A DNA stretch of 64,000 bases, taken from assembly GCA_003952965.2 (NCBI GenBank), contig CM025853.1, forward strand, positions 1,456,803 through 1,520,802. Direction: 5' to 3'. Of the stretch, positions 22,566-34,883 are shown piece after piece. A program made the translations under genes and the position numbers. This DNA comes from Morella rubra (lineage: Eukaryota > Streptophyta > Magnoliopsida > Fagales > Myricaceae). Numbering within the stretch: the first letter of the stretch is position 1; each line of letters starts with the position of its first letter. The notes under the pieces were generated by a model. That model ran no database searches. It was not told the origin of the DNA and was given only the letters and a program-made list of their open reading frames with translations.

Positions 22566-24726
22566 GCTGATTTTTTTTTTTTTTATCAAAAACTTATCTA
22601 TTATCTAAACAAAACGAAACGAAAATAAACTTTAGACACTAATACTCTAATCTCTTCAAATACACAACATTTACATGTCTACTAGGTTACATCATGTTCA
22701 ACATATCAAGTAATCAAAATATAAATGAACAATTCACAAATTCAATTTCGATTTTAACAACATTAAAAACCAACAGAACCAACATAAGCCCTGACCTCCA
22801 ATCCAACAATTCACAAAAACCATCTTCCAACAATCCACTAAATCATTTTTTAAATTTCTAATAGAGTTTTAGGATACAAATTACCTAAGTAAGCCCACCA
22901 CTAAACAAAATTTGAACTTTAAAATTAACCTGAAAAAAAAAACATAGCAACGACACTTAAGCCTCCACATAAGAAATCAGCCAATATTCCCATTTTCAAA
23001 CTGATCAAATCTGCTAATTGGAAAGGTTGGATTTGTTTGGTGGGTTGGGTGGCTCTAAGCGGTGGAATTTATGGTCTGCCTTTTGATCTACGTGATTTTT
23101 TTCATGATCAACTAGGTTCAATGAATAATGAATTTATGATGCATATATTAATAAAAGATTACCTCATCAAGGATGAATCAACGATACCAAGTATGTGGTG
23201 CACAATGATGTCGACGTCTTCTTCCTACACTTGAATTAGCAAAAACTAATAGTCAGTCAACAATATGCAGTTGCATGATAAAAGAGGAAAGCATGTATAC
23301 AAATTTGATTCATGTACTTCCACTATAGAAATTTTTCAGCTTATGAGTCAATCGATCCAAACTTATGCACACAACTGATAAGCATTATTTCAGATAAAGA
23401 CCTTAAAAAAAATTATGAAAACTGCTATAGAGTACATTAATAAAAAGCTGTCAAGATTTCATAGATTCCAAAGCGAACTCTAACACCCAAAGTTCTCGCC
23501 AAACCTAACCAGCCAAAACCACTGTATAAACCTACAATATTAAGGTAAGCAAATCTTCACCGGTAGATAACTAAGAGATATGCAGAAAGAAGAGGGGGAG
23601 GGGGGGATTGGGAATACTGAATACATTAGTAACATTTCAGTGAATGTAAGAGAAGAAATTTCCTATGAGCATCAATACGCAGTAGAGAAACAGATAGATT
23701 TGCTTCTTGCTTTAATTAGATGAAAAATTATTAATTAAACTTTTTTATTCAAGTTTACCCAATAAATAGTTTTATAGATAAAATTGTTAAACCGCTTAAT
23801 CTATCTTGAGACATAGTTGTTCGTAAATAATTTTTTTATAATCATTCTAAAGTTGGTGTGAAAATGTGTTGGAATTTGTATGAAAATTTTGAGATTTTTT
23901 AGAAAAAAATTTCTTAGTTTGAAATTTTTCTTAGAAAGTTGAAAAAATTTCTTAGCAAGTTAAAATTTGACTTAGAAAATTGAAATTTTTTTCCTCACCA
24001 AACATATACCTAGTTTTGAAAACTTTTTTTCTGCATATGCAACTGTAACAGGTCTGATAAATAGTATTTATGTGCAATAAAAAATTTAAAACAATCTAGT
24101 TCTTTCACTAGATTAAGTATTTCAAGTGGAGTACTAATTTGTTATAGTGTTAACATGGTAAGTTGTTTAATTGTTGGATATTGTAATCTTAAAGCATTCA
24201 AAGTTTCATTTTTGCACTCGACAATAGCTCAATTTTCTTGTATAAAATTCATCATTCCCCACTTTACTAGTGCTGACATGACTTACACGTCAGTTGAAGG
24301 CTGAGCTCATATTTGTTGTTTGCTTTGATCGTGTTTGGAGTTATTAACAATGAGCTTCCTTCAGCAAAAAGAAATCTGAACAAATCTTACTGAGGATTTC
24401 AAGCTCACGAACTACTTGCAATAATTAGAATCAATTACAATCTTCTGATTGATTAGAATCTTCAATTAAGTAGAGTGATGCATAATCAATCATGCATTAA
24501 TTGTCATCACACAAAACTATTTTGACCTCTTCAACTTTCACCTTTACCATAGGATTTCTGCTAACTTACACCTGGCCAACGTACAAGAGTAAAAGAAAGG
24601 AAACGTAAACTCTAAGATTGGGGAGCATATGACTATGACGGTAGAGTGGGGAGCTTAAAAACGCACATTTGTTTCTTCTGAAAGCATCTAGACTCCTCCT
24701 CGTTCTCCCTCTTCCTCTCCCTTAGT
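22566..24726. other. Intergenic; contains hAT-like fragment 23697-24145
   Basis: Bases 23697-24145 match 24895-25310 (internal part of the insertion in ALMT copy 3) in the same orientation, but without its GC-rich ends, so this is a truncated second copy. The rest is AT-rich without a recognisable exon. Bases about 24600-24726, rich in CTCC, lie just upstream of the ALMT copy 3 start and may be its 5' leader. Confidence 0.55.
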
Positions 24727-24808
24727 ATGAAAAACTTGTCTCCCATACAACATTTACTGTCAGAGGTGAACCCTGAAAGCCACGAGCAAGTGAGGCTATT
24801 CAGTCGCT

Positions 24809-25642
24809 CAGGGGCGACTCAACCTTTTTGGGAGCCTTAGGCAAGTCATAAAAGTGAGGCATTTTAATATAAAATAATAAAATAAAAATTAAAAACCATA
24901 AATTTGCTTCTTGCCTTAATTAAATGTAAAATTACTAATTAAACTTTTGTATTCAAATTTACCCAATAAATCAATTTCGATAGATAAAATTGCTAAACCG
25001 CTTAATCTATTTTGGGACTTCGTAAATAATTTTTTATAATCTTTATGAAATTGGTGTGAAAAGGTGTTAGAATTTGTATGAAAATTTTGAGATTTTGTAG
25101 AAAAAAAAAAATTCTTTGCAAGTTGAAAATTTTTCTTAGAAAGTTGAAAAAAATTTCTGCACCAAACATATACCTAGTTTTGAAAAACTTTTTCTACAAT
25201 GTAACTGTAACAGGTATGGTAAATAGTATTCTATAAACAATAAAACAATTTGGAAAACAATCTAGTTCTTTCAGTAGATTAAGTATTTCAAGTGGAATAC
25301 TAATTTATGTTTTTGTAACTTCTTTTAAAACTTTTAATTCCGAAAATAAATCAAAACCATCAATATCAGAGTCATGCTTAAGAATATTATTTTGAAAAGT
25401 GATGTTTATAGTGCCAGCTTGTTAGATGTGTTATTTATTTTTAATTTTTATAATAGCCTTTAATTAAGTTTTATCTGAAAAATTTTAAGCTTTTTTCTTC
25501 CCATTAATTTTAATTTTGCTATAATATAGGGCTTCATAATTAAAAATTTTTAATTTTACTATAATATAGGACCTTTATAACAGAGAGCCTACCTAAGTAG
25601 GGGCCTTATGCGATCGCCTCACCTGCCTACCCTTTCAGCCCC
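24809..25642. mobile_element. hAT-like insertion 1 in ALMT copy 3 exon 1
   Basis: It begins CAGGGGCGACTCAACC with GCCTTAGGC nearby, and ends close to GGCCTTATGCGATCGCC and CAGCCCCG. ALMT coding resumes directly afterwards. Its interior matches 23697-24145 and its start resembles the insertion at 1790. Ends are imperfect and no clean 8-bp duplication is visible. Confidence 0.6.
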
Positions 25643-25744
25643 GTTAAGCAAGTTGAGGTTGCAGAGAAGTCAAAGAAACTCGGACAAGATAATCTGAGAT
25701 GAACTGTCCATTTGCTAAAAATAGGTCTGGTACTCATGTTGGTT

Positions 25745-26540
25745 TGCCAAGAATGAATTTGAAGGGGGGTAAACTTCGAGAAATTTTTTTTTTTTACTAT
25801 AATGCAAAAAGTGTCTTAGAGTTAGAATATCGAAAATTAAGGACTAAAAATATTAAAAATATATTATATTGAAATACATGTACCTACTATTTGCTAAAAC
25901 TAAGAGGTGGGCCACCAATTCACACCAACACAAAAGAAGATGAAGAAGAAAAATAAATAACTTCAAATAAATCACTAGCAAGTCTTTACTTTCCTAGTTG
26001 GCATGTGACATCATCTTTTTCCTAATACATGAGCACTTTTAATATCGGCTACTATAAATTTCCATCACAAAAAAACAAAAGAATGACTACAATAAATTGG
26101 CAAGCTCAATTTTTTTTTTTGAAAATTTAGATAAATACTTTTTCATAAACTCAAACACCTTTTTCAATACTTTTTTTATATATAAAAAAACTCTATTAAA
26201 TATCTCTTTTCACACTTTTTTTTTAAAATCTTAATAAAATTTTACATTATTCCAACAAAAATTTTTGAGACATATAAACAGAGAAAATCTGAAGAAAATT
26301 GGAAACAAAAAAGAAAGAGAGAAAGTAAAAAAAGAAGAAAAAAGAGAGATAAGTGATAATAGATAGACAATAGTAGTTATTCGTGCATGTGACACTTGGG
26401 CATAGAGAAAAAATATTTGATGGAGTACTCTGTGACCCATTATTGTAGACATCAGAAATTGGACCACAATACATTAATAAATAAATAAAATTGAATCATT
26501 TGCAGAGGCCAACCGGGGCGGCCCCCTGCTTCCGCCTCTG
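25745..26540. mobile_element. hAT-like insertion 2 in ALMT copy 3 exon 1
   Basis: It ends CTGCTTCCGCCTCTG, the reverse of the hAT-type start CAGAGGCGGAAGCAG. The left end has lost its first bases (GCCAAGAATG then a G-rich run). Internal sequence 25800-25915 matches 20745-20855 of the hAT element upstream, so both belong to one family. ALMT coding continues at 26541. No complete gene inside. Confidence 0.65.
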
Positions 26541-27873
26541 TCTGATGGTTTTGGCGTGAATGCAATGTGGGCGGTTTCAACTGTTGTGGTAGTCTTTGAG
26601 TATTCTGTAGGTAAGCCATATAATTCCTTTCTCCTTTTACCTCAATGCAATTAAAACCTTAAGGGTGAAGCACAACACCCCCCAATTCATAAGTTCATGA
26701 TGTTTTCTTTTGCAGGAGCAACATTGTGTAAAGGCTTAAATATGATGTTAGAAAGTTGATAGCTGCCGCCCTTGCTCTTGCAGCAATTCAGCTAACAACT
26801 CTTTCTGGACAAATAGGGGAGCCCATACTAATTTCGTTCTTCAGATTTTTGACAGGTACGTACATATAACATTATAACTGTTAGGAATTGCAATATATTT
26901 TCTTCGACATTTTCACTCTCGTTGTTGAACTTTCGGGTGTGATGCAGCTGGAATAGCAACGTTTATTAAATTCTTCCCTACAATGAAGGCGAGGTACGAT
27001 ATATTATGTGTTGATTATATATTTATATTCACCTTTTCCTTGGTGTCTGTTTCTGGCTATCGATATAAGGAGGTGAGGTGCTAGAGGTAGCTCATCATAC
27101 ACTAGTGACGATTATCATTATTAGCTGTATTGCTATTGCTGTTGGGATTTACATATATCCCGTTTGGATATTGGGGAGGATCTTCATAATCTGATTGTAG
27201 ACAACTTGGAAAATCTTGGGGATTTCTTAGAAGGTAAAGAAGCATCACGTTGCATGCATATATGCCGTGATCTTTCTTAATTACTTGTGAGAAACCATGT
27301 TGGCCACACTGAATCTCATAGGAATAGGTTTTGAAGCTGAATACTTCAACCTATCGGAGAATGGGCAGTCCACCGACGATAAATCATTCTTCTGGGATAC
27401 GAAAGTGTACTCGCTTCCAAAGATAGAGAAGAAAACATTAATGGTGGATATATATATAATAAAAGTCTGTTTTTCACCCTCTCTTTTTTTCTAGTTCTCT
27501 CCCAAAAAGTGTCTAATCGAGTTTAGGCTGAATACTTTTCCAGGCCGAGTTAGCAAGATGGGAGCCAGGCCATGGTTTATTCAGATTTCATCATCCTTGG
27601 AAACAATATGTTATAGTTGGAAGCCTAGTTCGACACTGTGCCTATAAAATTGAAGCCCTAAACAGCTACATTAACTCCGAGATTCAAGTAAATTAGCATC
27701 ATCTATTTCTGAAAAGAGGTTTTTGTTCCTTGAATGGTTATAAATATATCAAAGTTCTCTGTGGACAATTAGGCCGCCTATAGTTAAAAATAGTGCTTTT
27801 AGTATCAATTAATGTGTTGTTTCACTAAACTATATGTACCTTTCGCTATCCTACAGACTCCTAAACATGTCTA

Positions 27874-28139
27874 TGATAAAGCACGACCTTCTTTGCTCAC
27901 CTCCTCTGCTATCACGTGAGATATCCACCTCAGCATCACAGCTGAAAAGGATCTTCTAGAAATAGTTTGTTACGCCTCTGTACGATATGATTCTTTGTTG
28001 GTTGTAACCGAACGGTGCATTCCTGTAATATGCGCACAGCCACAAATGATTGGCTGTGGGGCACACCACTTGCTTGTATATATTCTTAAGCGACTGAAAT
28101 GAAAAGTAAGAAAAATTATTCGTTTCATCTGCTCTTTTA
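27874..28139 (+). repeat. Copia 5' LTR, 266 bp
   Basis: It starts TGATAAAGCACGACC and ends TCTGCTCTTTTA. It differs from the 3' LTR (32214-32478) at about 12 substitutions and one 1-bp indel, roughly 4.5 percent by eye, so the insertion is of moderate age. It contains a short inverted GCCACAAATGATTGGCTGTGG stem-like segment. Confidence 0.95.
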
Positions 28140-28152
28140 TGGTATCAGAGCC
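28140..28152 (+). promoter_or_regulatory. Copia primer binding site
   Basis: TGGTATCAGAGCC starts directly after the 5' LTR. It is complementary to the 3' end of plant initiator methionine tRNA, the usual primer for copia reverse transcription. Confidence 0.9.
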
Positions 28153-28177
28153 ACCATAAAGAAGACCGACGTCTTCA

Positions 28178-31100
28178 ATGGCCAATTCTGAGCCTTCCAT
28201 TTCCTCAGACACTGCCCCACCTCCACTCCTCCGCTATCCTCTCTCACTCATCTGGTTACTGTCAAACTAATCACCGAAAATTACCTACTATGGCGTGCCC
28301 AAATGCTCTTTATCTCCATGGTTAGGACCTCTTTGGCTATGTCAATGGGTCTTTTCCTGCACCGTCTCAGTTTTCTCCAGATAAATCTCCTAACCCAGCC
28401 TACAAAAAATGGTTCAAGCAGGATCAACAACTCCTCAGTGCCCTTATCTCCTCTCTCTTTGACTCCCTTCTGCTCAGGTTGTCAACTATAATACCTCTCT
28501 TTATCTATGGACTGCTCTTGACACCCTCTTTGCTTCCCAATCTCAAGCTCGCCAGATGCAGCTGTTTTATCAGCTCACTACCCTTAAAAAGGGTTCTGAT
28601 TCGATCTCCGACTATTTTCATCGCGCCAAGACTCTTATTGACACCCTTGCTGCCTTTGGCAAGCTTGTCTCTCAACCAGAATTTGTTATGTTTTTTCTGG
28701 CAGGTCTTGGATCGGAGTTTGACGCCTTTGTCTCCTCTATTACTACTCGGGCTGATCCTCTTAGATCCGAACAGCTCTTTGCTCTCCTGCTCACTTATGA
28801 AGCTCGTCTTCAGCAGCAGCAAACCTCTACGCAGTCTACTCTTGAGCTCACTGCCAATGTCACGACCAAAAACCAGTCATCTCCTCGTGGTGGTTGTGGT
28901 GGCCGCTATCCTCCTCGCGGTTCTCGTGGCAGAGGCCGTGGTGGTCGCAACAATAATTTCTCCCTTTCTCCGGGTGGTTACTTTGGTGACCCAAAGCCCA
29001 CTTTTCAAGTCTGCGGGAAGTTTGGCCATGCTGCTCTCGCATGTTATCATCGCTTCAACCTCTCTTTTCAGCAGCCCCAACAGACTCACCAACCACCACT
29101 TCTTCCCTCTCCTGTCTCCTATTACACATCTCCTGGCAATAATGGTTTTGACTCAGCCCGGTATCCCGACACTGCCTCCACAAATCATGTTACCTTTGAT
29201 CTTGCCCAGTTGAATCTGCATGCCTCTGAGTATTCCGGTGATGACCAGCTCAGGGTTGGTAATGGTAAGCCTCTATCTATCTCTCACATTGGCTCTTCTT
29301 CTTTTCCCACCTCCACCTCCGCTTTACATCTTCACCATCTTCTCCATGTCCCTGCGATAACCAAAAATCTACTCTCAGTTTGTTAATTCTGTGCAGATAA
29401 TAATGTCTATTTTCATTTTCACTCACATGATTTTTTTGTCAAGGATTGCGCTACGATGACCACTCTTCTCTAAGGCCCCACCCATAATGGGCTTTATATT
29501 TTTCCCTCCAGTTCGTCGCCTCCTCAGGCTCTGTCCACTTCCTCTGCTCTGCTGCCTCTCCCGATTGGCATGCGCGTCTTGGTCATCCGGCCTTCCGTGT
29601 CATCCGCCAAGTTTTATCCTCCACTCCACTCTCTAGTGTCTCCACTACTTCTCAGCTCTGTCAGCTTGTTGCAGAGCAAAGAGTCATCGGCTTCCTTCTT
29701 CTCCGCTTCCTGTATTACTTCAGTTTCTGGTTTTCGCTTTTACTTGTCTATTGTCGATGATTGTAGCTGCTACACTTGGTTGTTTCCACTTCAATACAAA
29801 TCTGATGGTCTTCCTACTTTCATTGCGTTTCAATGTTTTATTGAGAATCTGTGTTCTACCAAAATCATTGCTATTCAGACTGATGGGGGAAGTGAGTTTC
29901 GCTCTCTCCGTCCTCATCTTACATCTGTTGGTATTACTCACCGACTCTCCTGCCCTCACTCTCATGCTCAAAACGGCATCGTTGAACGTAAACACTGGCA
30001 TATTGTCGAAACGGGCCTTGCTCTTCTAGCCCACTCCACTTCGCCCTTTAAGTACTGGCCAGAGGCTTTTACTACCTCTGTCTATCTCATTAATCGGCTT
30101 CCAAGTCCTTCTCTGGGTCATCGTTCTCCTTTCTCTCTTCTTTTCCAACGCGAGCCCGATTATCATTTTCTTCGAGTGTTTGGGTGTGAGTGTTGGCCCC
30201 ATCTCCGACCTTTCAATCGCCACAAAATGGACTACCGTTCAAACCGTGCTGTTTTTCTTGGTTACAGCCCCGACCATAAAGGCTATAAATGCCTTGTCCT
30301 CTCTACCAACAAAATTGTTATTTCACGGATGTTCGTTTTACTAAATCCATCTTTCCTTTTCGTGGGCTCTTTTCTCCCAAACATCTCAGCCCATGTCTCC
30401 TACTCACACGTTTTTACCCCTAGTCCTTCATGTGTCTAGCCCATCTTCTACACCTCCAGCTCAGTCTTCTATCTCTTGTTCCCCGATAGAGTCTTCTCCC
30501 TCCCATTCTCCTGCTGAGCCTGTCTCTTCTTCCACTATCAGTCCTCTTCCTCCTCCATGAATTCATACTTGATCTCATAGCCACATCTCATGTCCCAAAC
30601 GCCTTACTGATGGCACCATTAGGTGGCCTTTACCCAAGTCCTCTTGCCTTTGCTGTTATTTCTCTCTCTGCAGATCTCGACTCCTACATAGAGGCTTCTC
30701 GCTCCCCTGAGTGGGGCACTGCTATGAGTCACAAGTTCCAAGATCTACTCAGCAACAACACCTGGGTTTTTGTTCCTCCATCTCCCTCCCAGAATCTGGT
30801 TGGCTGCAAATGAGTCTTCTGCACGAAACGCAATGCTGATGGGTCTTTTCAGTGCCGGAAAGCTCGTCTAGTCGCCTAGGGGTACCATCAACAAGAGGGC
30901 CTAAACTAAGGCGAGACTTTCAGGCCTGTTGTTAAGCCTTCCACCATTCGAATGATTCTAGCTCTCTCTGTTTCTGCTGGTTGGCCTCTCAAACAGCTTG
31001 ATGTGCAAAATGCCTTTTTCATGGTGACTTGACTGAGGCTGTCTTCATGCAACAGCTCCTAGGATTTGTTAATCCCGATCACCCTGATTATGTGTGTCAA

Positions 31101-32213
31101 CTGTGCAAGGCCTTATATGGCCTCAAACAAGCACCCCGTGCTTGGTTCCATCATCTTCATCACCGCCTTCTGCAACTTGGTTTTATGGCTTCTCGATCCG
31201 ATGCTTTGTTATATATCTATCGTCACTCCACCACTCTTGCCTATGTGCTGGTTTATGTTGATGATATTTTCTCACTGGTTTGGACTCTTCTTTTCTCCAG
31301 CATGTTGTTCATCAGCTCAACATTTATTTTCCTATTAAAGACCTCGGCTTTCTCCACTACTTTCTTGGTTTGGAAGTGCTCCCTCACTCACATGGCATTC
31401 TCCTTACACAGCAGAAATATATTCGGGACTTACTTCTCAGGACTAACATGGTTAAGGCCAAACCAATTTCCTCTCCTATGGCTGTCGCCCCTGCTCTCTC
31501 TAAGCATGACACCCCTATTTTTGACGACCCCACTTTGTTTTGCAGCACTGTTGGCAGTTTGCAATATCTCTCTCTCACCTGTCCTGATGTGGCTTTCGTT
31601 GTCAACCGTGTCTGCCAATTTATGCAATCTCCGTGGCTCACTCATTGGCAGTCGTGAAGAGGATCCTGTGCTACCTCAAGAGCACTCTGCATTTTGGCCT
31701 TCACCTGCAGCGCTCTTCTTCTCATTCTCTCTCTGCCTACTCCGATGTTGACTGGGCAGGGTGTCCTAATGACCGGAGGTCTATGGGTGGTTTTTGCATT
31801 TATTTTGGTCCGAACCTCATCTCGTGGTGCTCTAAGAAGCAAGCCACCGTCGCTCGTTCTAGTACCAAGGCAGAGTACAAAGCTCTTGCCAATGCCACCA
31901 CTGAGGTGCTTTGGCTTCATTCTCTTCTCACTGAGCTTGGTGTTACTCTCTTTCATTCCCCCACACTTTGGTGTGACAATCTCGATGCCACCTATCTCTC
32001 AGCCAATCCTGTTTTTCACTCCCGCACGAAACATGTTGCTATTGACTTCCATTTCGTGCATGATTGTGTGGCTGATAAATCTCTTCATGTTGCCTTCATC
32101 TCCAACAAAGATCAGTTAGCTGATGTTCTTACCAAGCCTCTTGTGGCCTCTCGGTTTCAGCAGCTTTGTACGAGCCTCACGGTTCTTCCAGCCCCGTTGG
32201 CCTCGCGGGGGGA
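28178..32213 (+). pseudogene. Copia gag-pol, multiply broken
   Basis: Gag starts at ATG 28178 and is frameshifted near 28250. The zinc knuckle around 29010-29050 has lost its first Cys (F-x2-C-x4-H-x4-C). The protease-like YPDTASTNHVT at 29161 lacks the usual D-S/T-G-A. Two in-frame TAA stops follow (29384, near 29472) and a frameshift lies in the pre-integrase zinc region (about 29670). The integrase core 29700-30300 keeps its D, D and E (VDD, QTDGGSEF, NGIVERK). RT has TGA near 30811, TAG near 30878, TAA near 30907, a 1-bp loss near 31018 and another just after the YVDD box (31256-31275). RNase H (31640-32190) is open with [19 protein letters not shown] and WCDN. Non-autonomous now. Confidence 0.9.
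32205..32213 (+). promoter_or_regulatory. Copia polypurine tract
   Basis: GCGGGGGGA lies immediately before the 3' LTR start TGATAAAG, the expected priming site for plus-strand synthesis. Confidence 0.85.
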
Positions 32214-32478
32214 TGATAAAGCACGACCTTCCTTGCTCACCTCCTCTGCTATCACGTGAGATATCCACCTCAGCAACACAGTTGTATAGGATCTTCTAGA
32301 AATAGTTTGTTACGCCTTTGTACGATATGATTCTTTGTTGGTTATAACCGAATGGTGCATTCCTGTAATATGCGACAGCCACAAATGATTGGCTGTGGGG
32401 CACACCACTTGCTTGTATATATTCTCAAGCTACTGAAATGAAAAGTACGAAAAACTATTCGTTTCATCTGCTCTTTTA
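32214..32478 (+). repeat. Copia 3' LTR, 265 bp
   Basis: Full-length match to the 5' LTR with about 4.5 percent divergence. ALMT exon 6 sequence resumes right after it at 32479. Confidence 0.95.
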
Positions 32479-32822
32479 GTCCGAAACAAAATACAAGAGC
32501 CATGCACGCAGATATGCTCAGAATTAAGGAAAGCTCTTAAGGAATTAGCATTTCAAATTTTGGAATAAAAACTATGTCCCAATCGGTACAAGCTGTTACC
32601 CCTGTGGCAAACTCTCAAAACTGTTCGCGACAATGCCCCAAGAGAAGCAATATTTGCCTGGTTGAAGCGTGTGACTACCTTCTGATGGATTAGAGGTTAC
32701 TACTTTTACTGTGATTGACAGGGCATATTTGGCAGACCGAAAATTAATTGCCTATTACAAAAAATTTCATTGCCAAACATCATGGTTCAAATGAAACATT
32801 TTTGTTAGAAAATTATCAAAAA

Positions 32823-33490
32823 CTTTCGGTTCTCACAGCGACAAGTCGGGTCACAACTTTGACCTAAAACTTATACGCAATACTTTCTTTGTTCTAAGCA
32901 TTTATTTTTTTTTTTTTTTTTTGCTATGCTTGTATATGAAGTACTTTTTCTTTTTTAGGCGAGAGGGGACAACCAGCGTAGCAACCTTCTTTGGGCGTGA
33001 TCATTGGATCACTCTCCTGTTACAAAATATCCTGTTTAAGCTATAGCTACTGGAGTACTCATTTTATCCTAGTTTTGTGCAGTAATAATTATTAAGTTGA
33101 GACTGTTGAAATCTTTGGATAACTTAACAAACTGTGTTATAACACTTGGAACAGATCAACTATCTAAGTAAAAAAGATCATGTTTTGTGATTTCTAATGA
33201 ATGAAGTAAGGGACGAACTTCTAAGTGACAAAAGAAAAATTATTTTTTTAAAGAAAATAATAAATTTAAATTTAAAAATAATTCTATAATAATAATTGAC
33301 AAAAAAATTTAAATTGTACGAGGGAAATGCTTTATCTTAGGGACATTCACTACAAGACAAAGGAAATAGTTTCTATAAAAAAAAAAATATTGAGAAAGAG
33401 TGGAAGGACTTCTTCATTAATTTAGCCCTTTGGAAAAAAAAAATTAAGAAGAAATAAAGAGCCACGTCCATAGATATATTATACAGCAAT
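32823..33490 (+). repeat. 0.7-kb dispersed repeat, copy A
   Basis: It matches 38248-38960 in the same orientation from GCGACAAGTCGGGTCACAAC through a block with ATTTAGCCCT and the final AGCAATTGG. Copy A has an extra T run near 32909-32922. There is no coding capacity. The intervening bases 32704-32822 show nothing recognisable. Confidence 0.85.
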
Positions 33491-33554
33491 TGGGTATAAC
33501 TTGTGTACAAAACTAGGGTGAAAGAATCAGCACGAATCGTAAAGCTCCTAATAT

Positions 33555-34480
33555 GGGCCCATAGGGGCCCAATATACTCCAAGATGGCAGGCTTGGGCTT
33601 CAGCTTGAAAGTGAAAAATATATTATATAGGTCCTAATTGAAATGAATGGAGCACGGATTTTTAAACCTTTGGGCCTGATGGGTTTTGTCTCGAAGAAGC
33701 AGTACTGCTTGGGCTCTCTCTCCTGTTTTTTCGTTTTTTTTCGGGGTCAAGAAATGTGATACAGTGAAACCCACGACCTCGAAAAATCGAAACAGATATA
33801 ATACGTCCGAGGATCTGTCAAGAAATGTGATACCCACTTTAGTTTTTTTTATTTTTTTGATAGCCACTTTATTTAATGGTTCAAAGCAAAATTTATTGGT
33901 TTTCTTTATTTTTCCTCGTGACATTATACATATGCGCATATATCTGTGTACGTCTTCTTTCTTCTTTCTTTTCTTTTTTTTTTTTTTTCTAATTTTTTGT
34001 TGTTTTAAAAAAAAAAAAAAAATTTTTGAAAATTTTAATTAAAATCATATTAATTTTAGTTTTAGATGACACATAATTATTTTTGAAAAGAAATGTGTCC
34101 TTACTTATACTAGAATTTAACTTACTTGTTTAAAAATTACAAGGACTTTTTTAAATAATTTAAAACGAAAAAATTTATTAAAATATATAAAATCTAATAA
34201 AAACATTTAATATTCTTAAGAGAATTTTTGTAAAATTTTACAAGAATCAAAATTAATAAAATTTTAAGATGAATTAATGAGTGTTATTTTTGGTAGAACC
34301 TATTTTGCGTAGGTATAGGACGAGGTTATATTATTTCAATACCATTTTTTTTAAGCCATTTCAATTATACAGATTTTGATGGTACATAGGAACAATCACA
34401 ATGAAACATATTTGTTCTAACGTGCTAGAGATAATTTATTTCTCTCTTTCTTTTTTCTTGGCGAAAAACATATTTTAATT
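33555..34480. repeat. Mosaic dispersed repeat, second copy
   Basis: Bases 33560-33735 are in direct orientation and 33745-34480 are inverted relative to 4130-5330. The junction near 33740 therefore marks an inversion between the two copies. Long T and A runs occur at 33966-33990, 34008-34022 and 34527-34552. Confidence 0.65.
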
Positions 34481-34883
34481 TAGTTGAGAACAAACTTCTA
34501 CTTTAAATATTTAAATTAATTTCTTTTCTTTTTTTTTTTTTTTTTTTTTTTTTAACTTGTCCTTTTGAAATTATCTTATGGCAGCTATTAAAAAATCTAT
34601 GGCTAAATTTTCTGAAATTGCTTTTACTTTATTGTATATGTTAAAAATGTACTTTTGAAACTTGGTACCTACGTCATGAATGACTAGTTCTAAGTTATTC
34701 CTATTTAAATGGTTCCTGTGATCAAAGAGTGAGTGTAATGAGTGGCAATGACATCCACTACTTGTCTAATAAACCAAGAATTGTACAGAGAGTTCATAGA
34801 AACACAGCAGGGACACAACCGGCTAAGTACAGCCAAATTCCACAATTGGCAGAAGGAACTAACTGCTACACACTAGCACCAAT

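Larger units (their letters stand above)
27874..32478 (+). mobile_element. Ty1/copia LTR retrotransposon inserted in ALMT exon 6
   Basis: The complete 4.6-kb structure is present: 5' LTR, primer binding site, gag-protease-integrase-RT-RNase H order (integrase before RT defines copia), polypurine tract and 3' LTR. The flanks GTCTA (27869-27873) and GTCCG (32479-32483) are the likely 5-bp target duplication. They differ only by two transitions that would turn CG into TA. It is the same orientation as the interrupted ALMT gene. Confidence 0.95.
24727..32703 (+). pseudogene. ALMT relic, copy 3, split by three transposon insertions
   Basis: Exon 1 starts at ATG 24727 (MKNLSPIQHLLSEVNPESHE). It is split into 24727-24808, about 25643-25744 (AEKSKKLGQDN) and 26541-26610 (DGFGVNAMWAV, then EYSVG). 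Exon 2 is 26716-26855 (TLSGQIGEPILISFF), exon 3 is 26948-27233, exon 4 is 27328-27443 and exon 5 is 27544-27687 ([20 protein letters not shown]). Exon 6 begins at 27857, is cut by a copia element and resumes at 32479 (RNKIQEPCTQICSELRKAL). Extra lesions: TGA after QDNLR, a frameshift in exon 2 near 26755, and stops and frameshifts in exon 3. It is opposite in orientation to copies 1 and 2 and more diverged, so it is an older paralogue. The 3' limit is approximate. Confidence 0.85.

Noticed and set aside
28140..28152. Fragment of a tRNA gene
   Set aside because: It is the copia primer binding site, only complementary to a tRNA 3' end.
28479..29213. 244-codon plus-strand open frame, the third longest in the window
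   Set aside because: Out-of-frame shadow of the copia Gag frame, which carries the recognisable zinc knuckle and protease region.
29570..29700. Apparent start of an independent integrase gene
   Set aside because: The pre-integrase region lies in another frame just upstream; this is the same pol gene after a frameshift.
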